From: Pseudovibrio sp. Alg231-02
GTDB lineage: Bacteria; Pseudomonadota; Alphaproteobacteria; Rhizobiales; Stappiaceae
Direction of reading: 5' to 3'
Length of the DNA: 64,000 bases
Assembly (NCBI RefSeq): GCF_900143565.1
Contig: NZ_FREX01000001.1
Coordinates: 635,068 to 699,067, forward strand
Shown here: piece by piece, positions 1 to 7,126 of the stretch
How positions within the stretch are numbered: position 1 is the first letter of the stretch
How the letters are laid out: each line of letters opens with the position of its first letter
Program-made: the position numbers and the translations under genes
Notes under the pieces: model-generated
The model's input: the letters and a program-made list of their open reading frames with translations, nothing else
Told to the model about the DNA's origin: nothing
Databases searched by the model: none

Positions 1-279
1 GGAGTAGAGCATGCCGTCGTGACCCATTGCGATGCCGTCATCGACTGCGATGGTGTTGAACTCTTTTGCGATGCCACCGGCCTGCTCGATTTCGCGAGCG
101 ACGAGCTGACCAAGGTCTTTCAAATGCACGTGGCCTGGCACGAACTGCGTGAAGGAGTTGACGACAGCAATAATTGGCTTGCCGAAGTCATTTTCTTTAA
201 CACCGGTTGCCCGCCACAGGCCTCTGGCGCCTGCCATGTTGCGGCCGTGTGTGGAAGTGCGCGAACGATAGTTTGGCAT
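1..279 (-). CDS. ilvD: Dihydroxy-acid dehydratase, N-terminal part (runs off window)
   Basis: Partial gene: the first 93 codons from ATG at 279, reading without a stop to the window edge. The product dehydrates 2,3-dihydroxy-3-methylbutanoate/pentanoate to the 2-keto acids in valine and isoleucine synthesis, in the cytoplasm. The translated start contains [30 protein letters not shown] and [14 protein letters not shown], all hallmarks of the IlvD/Edd family N-terminus. The Fe-S and active-site parts further on lie outside the window. A plus-strand ORF covering the same bases is a shadow. The start has only a weak G-rich ribosome site (TTGGGG). No leader peptide or attenuator was recognised upstream. 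Confidence 0.93.
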   Translation of the reverse strand, partial: MPNYRSRTSTHGRNMAGARGLWRATGVKENDFGKPIIAVVNSFTQFVPGHVHLKDLGQLVAREIEQAGGIAKEFNTIAVDDGIAMGHDGMLYS

Positions 280-380
280 CGAAAACCCCAATCTGGCGAA
301 TATGTTATTTACGCGTTGCGGTATAGTTAGTTTTATCGGACTAATTTGGCAACTTTTCTTCAGCTTACACCACTAATGAG

Positions 381-401
381 AAAAAGAGTACCCGCGGGTA
401 C
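381..401 (-). terminator. Possible terminator after the oxidase pair
   Basis: On the minus strand a perfect 14-base palindrome GTACCCGCGGGTAC (388-401; usable as a GTACC/GGTAC stem with a CGCG tetraloop) is followed by TCTTTTTCTC. It lies 70 bases past the stop of the first oxidase gene and upstream of ilvD, so it may end the oxidase transcript. The stem is short, and the palindrome could instead be an operator for ilvD. Confidence 0.45.
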
Positions 402-470
402 GCCTCTCCCCTTCTGATCGCTTGAGCATTTCTCGGGTGTCGTCTGCTCGTGCCTCAAGTCTTGCTGCTT

Positions 471-1772
471 TTAGAAGCGGTTAAAGGCAAAACTGGAGAG
501 ATCGTGACCAGCTGGTATCCCTGTGAGCACATCTGCCATAAGACGTCCAATAGATGGGCCTATTCCAAACCCATGGCCTGAGAAACCCGTCACGATATGC
601 AGGTTATCCAGATTTGGAGCTCTATCGATCACCGGCAAAAAGTCTGGCATGGCATCAATGAGGCCGCCCCAGGCGGATTGCAGTTTCGTTCCTTTGAGCT
701 GAGGGAAGCGATCGACAAGAGCCTCAGTTAAAGCTCTCAGCTCTTTCTGATCAGGCATGGAGTTAAGAACGCGCATGGCTTCAAATGGTGTTATGTCCGC
801 TCCGGTCCAGCTCCGTTTTTGCATCCAGTGGTCAGGGTAGTTTTTTGGAGACCACGGTTTGATGCTGGTGCCTTTTAAGTTTTCGGCCATGTTGGGCAGC
901 CATTCTTTCAAGAACCTAAAAGAATCCAGACCGATATGGTGGGTCTGGTTGTTCTTGAGTGCCAGCGTGTAGCCACCATCCTGACGACGGCGCATGGCGA
1001 AGGTGTTGTCTGAGGCATTTGCCGGGAAGACATCCGGCACGGCTTGCGTTGCAGCAACAGTCAGCTCCACGGAAAGCTGAGGCAGTTTAATGCCTGCATT
1101 GGCGGCGAATAGAGAAGACCATGCCCCACCTGCCAGCATTACTTGCCCCGCCTTGATCTCGCCCTGCTCTGTGACAGCACCAACGACTTCACCGCCAGAT
1201 TTTACCAATGTACGAACAGCATTGTTTTCGCAGATGACAGCTCCAAGACGCTCTGCAGCCTTTGCAATGCCGAGTGTTGCTTGCCCGGGTTCAGCCCGAC
1301 CATCACTGGCAGTATGCATTCCGCCAATCCAACGCCCATCTTTACCTTTGATGTCTTCATGAACCTGCGCTCTTGAGATCATGCAGGTATCGAGATCATA
1401 TTTCCGGCCAAGCTCGACGAACTTTTCGAAATTTTCCAAGTCCTCATGCTTCTCAGCAAGGTAGTAGACGCCAGTCGCGCTGTAGCCAAGGTCTTCCCCT
1501 GTCTCTTTGCTGAGCTCGGCCCATAGGCGGCGTGCTTCAATCGAGAGCGGGATCTCCGGTTCATCACGTCCTTGCTGCCGAATCCAACCCCAATTGCGGC
1601 TGGACTGCTCTCCAGCAACACGCCCCTTTTCGCAAAGGGTGACGCTTACGCCCTTCTTAGCAAGGTAATACGCGGTGCAAACACCAGTGATGCCGCCGCC
1701 GATGATGAGCACGTCAGTTTCCTGCGGCTGTTCTCCATGGAACTGCTGCGGTGTATTTTCTGAATAAATCAC
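471..1772 (-). CDS. FAD-dependent oxidoreductase, DAO/DadA family (paralogue 1)
   Basis: A 433-residue flavoprotein of the D-amino-acid oxidase (DAO) superfamily, expected to oxidise an amine or amino acid. The substrate cannot be read from sequence. The N-terminal Rossmann motif VLIIGGGITGVCTAYYLAKK binds the FAD ADP moiety, followed by LCEKGRVAGEQSSRNWGWIRQ. The C-terminal GFSGHGFGIGPSIGRLMAD is the second FAD-contact region typical of the family. The start is GTG at 1772; no earlier ATG exists and its N-terminus aligns with that of the neighbouring paralogue, but the ribosome site is weak. It follows the upstream gene's stop by 18 bases, so the two are probably co-transcribed and perhaps translationally linked. 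Confidence 0.85.
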   Translation of the reverse strand: MIYSENTPQQFHGEQPQETDVLIIGGGITGVCTAYYLAKKGVSVTLCEKGRVAGEQSSRNWGWIRQQGRDEPEIPLSIEARRLWAELSKETGEDLGYSATGVYYLAEKHEDLENFEKFVELGRKYDLDTCMISRAQVHEDIKGKDGRWIGGMHTASDGRAEPGQATLGIAKAAERLGAVICENNAVRTLVKSGGEVVGAVTEQGEIKAGQVMLAGGAWSSLFAANAGIKLPQLSVELTVAATQAVPDVFPANASDNTFAMRRRQDGGYTLALKNNQTHHIGLDSFRFLKEWLPNMAENLKGTSIKPWSPKNYPDHWMQKRSWTGADITPFEAMRVLNSMPDQKELRALTEALVDRFPQLKGTKLQSAWGGLIDAMPDFLPVIDRAPNLDNLHIVTGFSGHGFGIGPSIGRLMADVLTGIPAGHDLSSFAFNRF

Positions 1773-1790
1773 GTCACTTACTCAAGGAGG

Positions 1791-3131
1791 TTAGATAAAG
1801 GGTCCGAGCTTGATCTTGGAGCCATCGGAAAACCGCGAATAACGGAAGCGCGTCAGGTCGTAGCCAGCTGGTTTATCCATGAGCAAATCTGCCATTATGC
1901 GTCCTGCTGCAGGACCAATGCCAAACCCATGCCCGGAAAAACCCGTTGCGATAAACACGCCCTTTTGTGTCGGGACTTCATCCATGATCGGGACAAAGTC
2001 CGGCATTGCATCAATCATTCCAGCCCAACTTTCTTCCATTTGCAGCCCTTTGAGCTGAGGGAAGCGGTCAACCAGACGATCCTGAATGCGTTTGAGGGCT
2101 TTCGGGCTCGGATCAGGGTTTAGCACACGACATGTTTCAAACGGTGTGACTTCATCTCCAGACCAATGCCGCTTATGCGCCCATGAATCTGGATAGTTCT
2201 TTGGTGGGTTCATGCCAAAGGAAATGCCTTTGAAGGACGCTTTCACAGCAGGAAGCCACTTGAAGAGGTGACGAAACGAGTCCTTACCGATGTAGTGATC
2301 ATGAATATCACTGACCGCAAGTGTGTAACCACCATCTACTCTTTTGCGGAACGCGAATGTGCCGTCTGCAGCGTTGCCGTTGAAAAGATCAGGCACAGCC
2401 TTGGTTGCAGCCACAGTTGCCCGCACACATAGCTGAGGCATGGACACGCCGAGGTTTTGTGCAAAGAGTGAGGACCATGCACCAGCAGCGATCAGGACGC
2501 GGTTTGCTTTGATCGTCCCCTTTTCGGTCACAGCACCTGTGAGTTTACCACCTTCAATCTCGAGCGTACGCACTGCACAGTCTTCAACGATCACAGCACC
2601 GTTGCGTTCCGCTGCTCTGCCAATCGCGGGCACTGCTATCCATGGCTCAGCACGGCCATCGCTTGGTGTGACCATGCCACCAACCCATTTGCCATCACGC
2701 CCCGGAATTTTGGTGTAGACCTCGTCTTTACTGAGGAGCTTGGTATCGAGTTGATGCTGTTTGGCGAGCTCAAGAAAGTCCTCATAGTTTTTGAGGTCCT
2801 CTTGTTTTTCTGCCAGATAATAAACACCCTCCTGGCGAAACCCGAGATCCTCTCCGGTTTCTTTCATCAGCTGCTGCCAGAGCCGGCTGCTTTCCATGGA
2901 TATGGGGAGTTCTGCGGCATCCCTGCCTTGCTGGCGGACCCAGCCCCAGTTGCGGCTCGACTGTTCTCCGGCAACGCGGCCCTTTTCGCAGAGTGTCACG
3001 TTCACACCCTTTTGTGCCAGCCAGTAGGCTGTGCAGGTGCCAATCACGCCACCGCCAATAATCAGAACATCAGTCTGTTCTGGAAGGTCGCCGAAGAACT
3101 GTTGGGGAGTGGAGCTGGTATAGGTCGCCAT
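1791..3131 (-). CDS. FAD-dependent oxidoreductase, DAO/DadA family (paralogue 2)
   Basis: A 446-residue protein clearly paralogous to its downstream neighbour along the full length: both open with STPQQF/NTPQQF, then TDVLIIGGG, CEKGRVAGEQSSRNWGW, and end with TGFSGHGFGIGP. It has an extra C-terminal tail of about a dozen residues (SDGSKIKLGPFI). Family role: FAD-dependent oxidation of amines or amino acids, including the gamma-glutamylputrescine oxidase/glycine oxidase relatives; exact substrate unknown. ATG start at 3131 with AGAGG eight bases upstream. It is the first gene of a two-gene minus-strand operon. The pair looks like a tandem duplication followed by divergence. Confidence 0.86.
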   Translation of the reverse strand: MATYTSSTPQQFFGDLPEQTDVLIIGGGVIGTCTAYWLAQKGVNVTLCEKGRVAGEQSSRNWGWVRQQGRDAAELPISMESSRLWQQLMKETGEDLGFRQEGVYYLAEKQEDLKNYEDFLELAKQHQLDTKLLSKDEVYTKIPGRDGKWVGGMVTPSDGRAEPWIAVPAIGRAAERNGAVIVEDCAVRTLEIEGGKLTGAVTEKGTIKANRVLIAAGAWSSLFAQNLGVSMPQLCVRATVAATKAVPDLFNGNAADGTFAFRKRVDGGYTLAVSDIHDHYIGKDSFRHLFKWLPAVKASFKGISFGMNPPKNYPDSWAHKRHWSGDEVTPFETCRVLNPDPSPKALKRIQDRLVDRFPQLKGLQMEESWAGMIDAMPDFVPIMDEVPTQKGVFIATGFSGHGFGIGPAAGRIMADLLMDKPAGYDLTRFRYSRFSDGSKIKLGPFI

Positions 3132-3254
3132 GAAGGCCTCTAGGAATCGGATCTATAAATTACAATCCGATGAACTTAGCAGGACTAAGATACCACTGCA
3201 CGAGGGTGTGCCTAAGCACTTAGTCGACCTTTGGATTAGACCATATTGGTAGGT

Positions 3255-3273
3255 CTGGTTGTTTCGCAACCAG
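3255..3273 (-). terminator. Hairpin downstream of the SDR gene
   Basis: Perfect 7-base inverted repeat (CTGGTTG / CAACCAG) with a 5-base loop, 43 bases beyond the SDR stop. There is no clear T-run after it on the minus strand, so it is a weak terminator candidate. The surrounding stretch 3132-3315 holds no credible gene. Confidence 0.3.
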
Positions 3274-3315
3274 AAGCTGGCCTGAGAACTCAACGCTCTC
3301 AGACCAGAGAATTGC

Positions 3316-4083
3316 TTAGCGCGGTGCCATACGAATTGCGCCATCCAGGCGGATGGTTTCACCGTTCAGCATTGGGTTGGTGCAAATTGCTTCCACCAGC
3401 TGAGCGTATTCGTCGCCGCGGCCCAAACGGGACGGGAACGGCACCTGCTGACCGAGAGAGTCCTGCACTTCCTGAGAGAGGCCACGAAGCATTGGAGTTT
3501 CGAAGATACCCGGTGCAACAGTCATCACGCGGATGCCGGACTTAGACAGGTCGCGTGCAACAGGCAATGTCAGAGCGGCGATGCCACCTTTAGACGCTGC
3601 ATAAGCTGCCTGGCCGATCTGACCGTCAAATGCTGCCACAGATGCAGTGGAGATGATCACGCCGCGCTCACCATCTTCTGTCAGTGGTTCAAGGCTTGCC
3701 ATGCGTGTTCCAGCAAACGACGTACAACGGAATGTGCCAACAAGGTTTACGTTGATCACCGTCTGGAACATATCCATTGGGTGCGGCTCACCACGAGAGG
3801 TGGTTTTTGCAACAGGCGCGATACCTGCACAGTTGACGAGAATACGTGTTGGGCCGTGCGCTGCTTCAGCTGCATCCAGACCTGCTTTCACGCTGTCATC
3901 GCTGGTGACGTCCACTTTTACGAACTGACCACCAATCTCTTGTGCCAGTGCTTTACCAGCTTCTTCATTCACGTCGAAAAGAGTTACTTTAACGCCATGG
4001 CCAGCCAATTTCCGTGCGGTTGCCGCGCCAAGGCCTGATGAGCCGCCGGTTACAACGGCTGCAATTTCTTTATTAAGTTGCAT
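3316..4083 (-). CDS. Short-chain dehydrogenase, 3-hydroxyacyl-CoA dehydrogenase type 2-like
   Basis: A 255-residue classical SDR. TGGSSGLG is the NAD-binding glycine motif; NCAG and the catalytic S-(x)n-YAASK (in AAYAASKGG) are present; the C-terminal VAPGIFETPM and GETIRLDGAIRM match the HSD17B10-like 3-hydroxy-2-methylbutyryl-CoA dehydrogenases of fatty-acid and isoleucine catabolism. Start chosen at ATG 4083 (MQLNKEIAAVVTGG), with GGGATGGGA upstream; a start 25 codons earlier would add an N-terminus unlike the family. It stands alone between the oxidase pair and the cyclase. Substrate assignment is by family only. Confidence 0.85.
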   Translation of the reverse strand: MQLNKEIAAVVTGGSSGLGAATARKLAGHGVKVTLFDVNEEAGKALAQEIGGQFVKVDVTSDDSVKAGLDAAEAAHGPTRILVNCAGIAPVAKTTSRGEPHPMDMFQTVINVNLVGTFRCTSFAGTRMASLEPLTEDGERGVIISTASVAAFDGQIGQAAYAASKGGIAALTLPVARDLSKSGIRVMTVAPGIFETPMLRGLSQEVQDSLGQQVPFPSRLGRGDEYAQLVEAICTNPMLNGETIRLDGAIRMAPR

Positions 4084-4194
4084 GGAATCCCATCCCGATT
4101 CATTTTGTTTGCCCCGCTGTCTTTCAAAGCTCCCGCCAAAATTCTTTGAAAGCAGCAAAATGCTGGATTGCGGGTCGGCATGAGAAAATCATTC

Positions 4195-5664
4195 TCACGC
4201 CAAAGCCACAAGGTCTACTTTTCCATTGATTCCCGCAACACACTCGGACTTTAAATCTATCATGTTTCCCTTATACCCTTGTCGTAGAGCCATGGAATAA
4301 CTTGCACCATCTGTCAGGAACCGTGTGCCCTGCACCTTGTTGGCGGCTTCCAGCTTTGCAGCGCGGTTGACAGCATCACCGATCACGGTGAACTCCAACC
4401 GGTCCCGTACACCAACAACTCCAACACTGACCGGACCTGCTGCGACCCCTACACCAACTTCAAATTTCATGGGCCAACCTGCAGCTTCCAGATCGGCGCA
4501 CTCTTCCTCCAGAATGTGAGTCAGTTCGACACCTGCTCGCAACGCGTCAGCTGCATACGTTTCGCTGTCTGATACAGCGCCGAAGGTTGCAAGAATTCCA
4601 TCACCAAGGAACTTATCAATCTTGCCCCCTTCTCCCAAAATCACCTTTGCAGCTTTCTTTTGGTAGAGACTCAGAACACGCATGGTGGTTTCTGGTGGCA
4701 GTTTGGCGGCAGTTTTTGTAAAGGACCGGATGTCTACAAGAAGGATGGCAACATCCCGGATTTCACCAGTTCCAGCCATGAGCCTGCTTTCAGATTCCAC
4801 AATGGAATTTGCAACTTCTGGCGTGAAAAAGCGGCTCAAGTCTTTTACTGCATTCTTCTGGCGAATGGCTGAGAAGAAAGTGCGGCGGGCTCTGAAGATA
4901 GAAAGGGCAAGAAGCGCTGTCACTGACAGGATGATTATCAACTTGTCTAATTCTGCCCCGATGAGAACTGCCTCGCCGGTCAGATATTCGATGTAGTTTC
5001 GAGTGATAAGTGTTGAGCCACCTTGATAGGTCAGAGCATAGAACACCAACCCTAACCAACCCAGAGCCCCGAAGACGCCAGTGAGGATCACGTATCTTGG
5101 ATCAAAGCGGAGGGCTCTCAGGGCTATGAACAGGAACAGGTACATCAAGGTCGGGGCCTTGAGGTAAAAAGTGGGATGCTGGGCATACTGGATGTGGAAG
5201 GAGAAAATCAATCCGACCAGAAGCGCTACGTCTGCCATGATAGACAGGACCAGATACCAGACCGGCAGGGTCGTTCTGAAAGAGACGTAAATACGTATAA
5301 GCGTAAAGACGAGATAACAGGAAAAGGCGATGGGAACGAAGTTGAAGCCCATAGTGCCTTCGGCTCTTGGCGCCAGGGCGTACAGAACAGCGAAGAAGAT
5401 GATGACTCCGAGCTGGACGATACCGATCAGACGTTCGGAGGCCGCTTCCTGACGCGCTACTTCACTACGCACACGTAAAGGCAAGTCCCCTTCCGGAGCT
5501 TTTGGCCCTAAAACACCGCGCTTCAGCTGCTGGTAGAAGTTAGGTTCAGCTTTCTTCTGGTAAGAGATGCCATGGAACTTTTCGCTCAAGTCCACATCCG
5601 GCTTTTTCTCAGATCCACGTTTTTTTGAAGGATCGGAATTTTCTGGACCACTTCCAACTGCCAC
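4195..5664 (-). CDS. Membrane-bound class III adenylate/guanylate cyclase
   Basis: 489 residues. About 80 N-terminal cytoplasmic residues precede a membrane block of roughly six hydrophobic segments (about 80-258) and then a class III cyclase catalytic domain (about 300-489). Metal-binding aspartates are visible in LLVDIRSFT (D311) and KFLGDG (D355). K351 and T426 in EFTVIGDAVNRAAKLE are the Lys/Thr purine-selecting pair typical of bacterial adenylate cyclases, and N433/R434 or K437 are transition-state residues, so the enzyme looks active, probably making cAMP. GTG start at 5664 with GGGAGA upstream. It is the most downstream gene of the minus-strand group that includes an MBL hydrolase and a cNMP-binding protein, which suggests a local cyclic-nucleotide circuit. 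No obvious sensor domain apart from the membrane block. Confidence 0.88.
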   Translation of the reverse strand: MAVGSGPENSDPSKKRGSEKKPDVDLSEKFHGISYQKKAEPNFYQQLKRGVLGPKAPEGDLPLRVRSEVARQEAASERLIGIVQLGVIIFFAVLYALAPRAEGTMGFNFVPIAFSCYLVFTLIRIYVSFRTTLPVWYLVLSIMADVALLVGLIFSFHIQYAQHPTFYLKAPTLMYLFLFIALRALRFDPRYVILTGVFGALGWLGLVFYALTYQGGSTLITRNYIEYLTGEAVLIGAELDKLIIILSVTALLALSIFRARRTFFSAIRQKNAVKDLSRFFTPEVANSIVESESRLMAGTGEIRDVAILLVDIRSFTKTAAKLPPETTMRVLSLYQKKAAKVILGEGGKIDKFLGDGILATFGAVSDSETYAADALRAGVELTHILEEECADLEAAGWPMKFEVGVGVAAGPVSVGVVGVRDRLEFTVIGDAVNRAAKLEAANKVQGTRFLTDGASYSMALRQGYKGNMIDLKSECVAGINGKVDLVALA

Positions 5665-5750
5665 ACTTGTCTCCCGTCACACCATTCAACAGGTGTTGCT
5701 GGTTTGCTCGCAGTTTCATCCGATCTGTTGCGAGCGACGGGTGAATGAAC

Positions 5751-6572
5751 TTAAGGTTTGAAGACCATCCCTTCAGAGGCCACGATTGCTCGTGGATGCA
5801 TCTGCTGGGCAGCCAAACCTATCTCGTCCAATTCATCATCCGTGCGACGCGGATCGTGATGAAAGATCACGGGCGTTTTCACGTTGGCGCGCTGGCATAT
5901 TCCGACCACATGCTCCCATGTGGAATGTCCCCAACCCTTATACTTAGGGTATTCGGCACAGGTGTACATCCCATCCTGGATCACAACATCTGCATCACGG
6001 ATAAACTCTAGGACAGCAGCATCGTGAGATGCGCTCCCCATTTCGTGATCTGTGATGATGCACATGGACTTACCATTGTACTCCATCCGGTAGCCACAGG
6101 CACCGCCTGGATGGTTTAGCGCAACGGTTTTGATTATCAGCCCATTGTCTTTCTTCAGGGTGTCCCCTGCCTTGAAACTTTTAAAGGAAACGGCACTTAG
6201 CGTGTTCGCTCCTACCGGGAAAATAGGGGGTGACATGATCCGACAGATAATGTCCTTCAAATCACATGGGTCATTAAAATGGCCTGCGGTTAGGCGAATA
6301 CTGAAATTGGGATCGTACGCAGGCTCGAAGAAGGGCAAACCACAGATGTGGTCTAGGTGTGTATGCGTGAAGAGAAGATCGATGTCGCGGTGTGGGCCTT
6401 TCATCAACTCTTTACCCAGATTGCGTGCACCAGACCCACAGTCGACCATCAACAGAACGTCTCCCGCCCGAATTTCAAAGCAGGCTGTTTCTCCGCCGTA
6501 TCTAAGTGTTTCGGGACCAGCAGCAGCTGTTGAACCGCGAACACCCCAAATTTTAAGAGAAAACTCGTTCAA
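5751..6572 (-). CDS. Metallo-beta-lactamase-fold hydrolase
   Basis: About 273 residues from a TTG start at 6572. Opens with KIWGVRGSTAAAGPETLRYGG, the usual start of a branch of MBL-fold metal-dependent hydrolases often found with cyclic-nucleotide signalling domains. The HTHLDH metal motif is intact, with later ligand candidates in NHPGG, ITDHEMG and FHHDPRR, so a di-metal active site is plausible. Substrate unknown; related folds include RNase Z, PhnP and class II-type cyclic-nucleotide phosphodiesterases. An ATG at 6653 would overlap the cNMP gene by 68 bases and add an unrelated arginine-rich leader, so I prefer the TTG with AAAGG upstream. Placed between a cyclase and a cNMP-binding protein; degradation of the nucleotide signal is an inference from position. 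Confidence 0.82.
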   Translation of the reverse strand: MNEFSLKIWGVRGSTAAAGPETLRYGGETACFEIRAGDVLLMVDCGSGARNLGKELMKGPHRDIDLLFTHTHLDHICGLPFFEPAYDPNFSIRLTAGHFNDPCDLKDIICRIMSPPIFPVGANTLSAVSFKSFKAGDTLKKDNGLIIKTVALNHPGGACGYRMEYNGKSMCIITDHEMGSASHDAAVLEFIRDADVVIQDGMYTCAEYPKYKGWGHSTWEHVVGICQRANVKTPVIFHHDPRRTDDELDEIGLAAQQMHPRAIVASEGMVFKP

Positions 6573-6585
6573 GTAATCTGGCCTT

Positions 6586-7026
6586 TCAAGTGGACGCAGG
6601 GCGTGCCTGCGCAAGTTCTCTGGTCGTTTTTTCCAATCGCAACGCCAATACACGCATAATCTCGAGCGAAACTTTCGGAAACTCCGCGATGAGCTTCAAA
6701 AAATCGTCTTTGGATATTGCCAGAATGTGAGTTGTACCCACTGACTGTAAGGTCGCTGTTCTTGGCACATCACACAGGATCGCAATCTCACCAATGATGG
6801 CATATTGTCCAACCTTCGCAACCTCATTTTCATCAACAAACACAGCAACTTCACCGGAGAGGACAACAAATGCACTGTCACCATCATCTCCCTGATGGCA
6901 CAAATGCTCCCCATCCTGAAACTCCATGCGGTCACTGATGAACGCAAGAAGACGCAGTTTGCTTGGTTCCAATCCCTGAAAGAGAGGGACACGGCTTAAA
7001 GCTTGAACTTCTGCATCAATAGTCAC
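6586..7026 (-). CDS. Stand-alone cyclic-nucleotide-binding domain protein
   Basis: 146 residues made of one CAP/CNMP-binding beta-barrel followed by a helical tail and no DNA-binding HTH, so it is not a Crp-type transcription factor. The phosphate-binding cassette GEIAILCDVPRTATLQ retains the Glu and Arg that hold the ribose and cyclic phosphate. GTG start at 7026 with GGGAG upstream; the gap to the ABC gene is 100 bases and to the MBL start 13 bases. Probably a cytosolic sensor or adaptor passing cAMP/cGMP status to a partner. The adjoining ABC-like protein or MBL hydrolase are natural candidates, by inference only. Confidence 0.87.
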   Translation of the reverse strand: MTIDAEVQALSRVPLFQGLEPSKLRLLAFISDRMEFQDGEHLCHQGDDGDSAFVVLSGEVAVFVDENEVAKVGQYAIIGEIAILCDVPRTATLQSVGTTHILAISKDDFLKLIAEFPKVSLEIMRVLALRLEKTTRELAQARPAST

Positions 7027-7126
7027 ATTTCACTCCCAATAACTTGATGAGCATAGCTGAAGTTCTCCCAGCAAACTGTGTTCCAGCTCACATCATCTCG
7101 CCTTTGTTTCACCATAGTTCCCAAGA

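Noticed and set aside
1784-1790. Perfect AAGGAGG on the plus strand
   Set aside because: No start codon follows at a useful distance and both flanking genes are on the minus strand, so it is a chance match.
4181-4197. TGAGAA/TTCTCA hairpin at the cyclase stop
   Set aside because: It includes the stop codon, is short and lacks a T-run, so a terminator call is not justified.
6573-6653. ATG start at 6653 for the MBL hydrolase
   Set aside because: It would overlap the cNMP gene by 68 bases and add an Arg-rich leader outside the family; the TTG at 6572 has a ribosome site and fits the conserved start.
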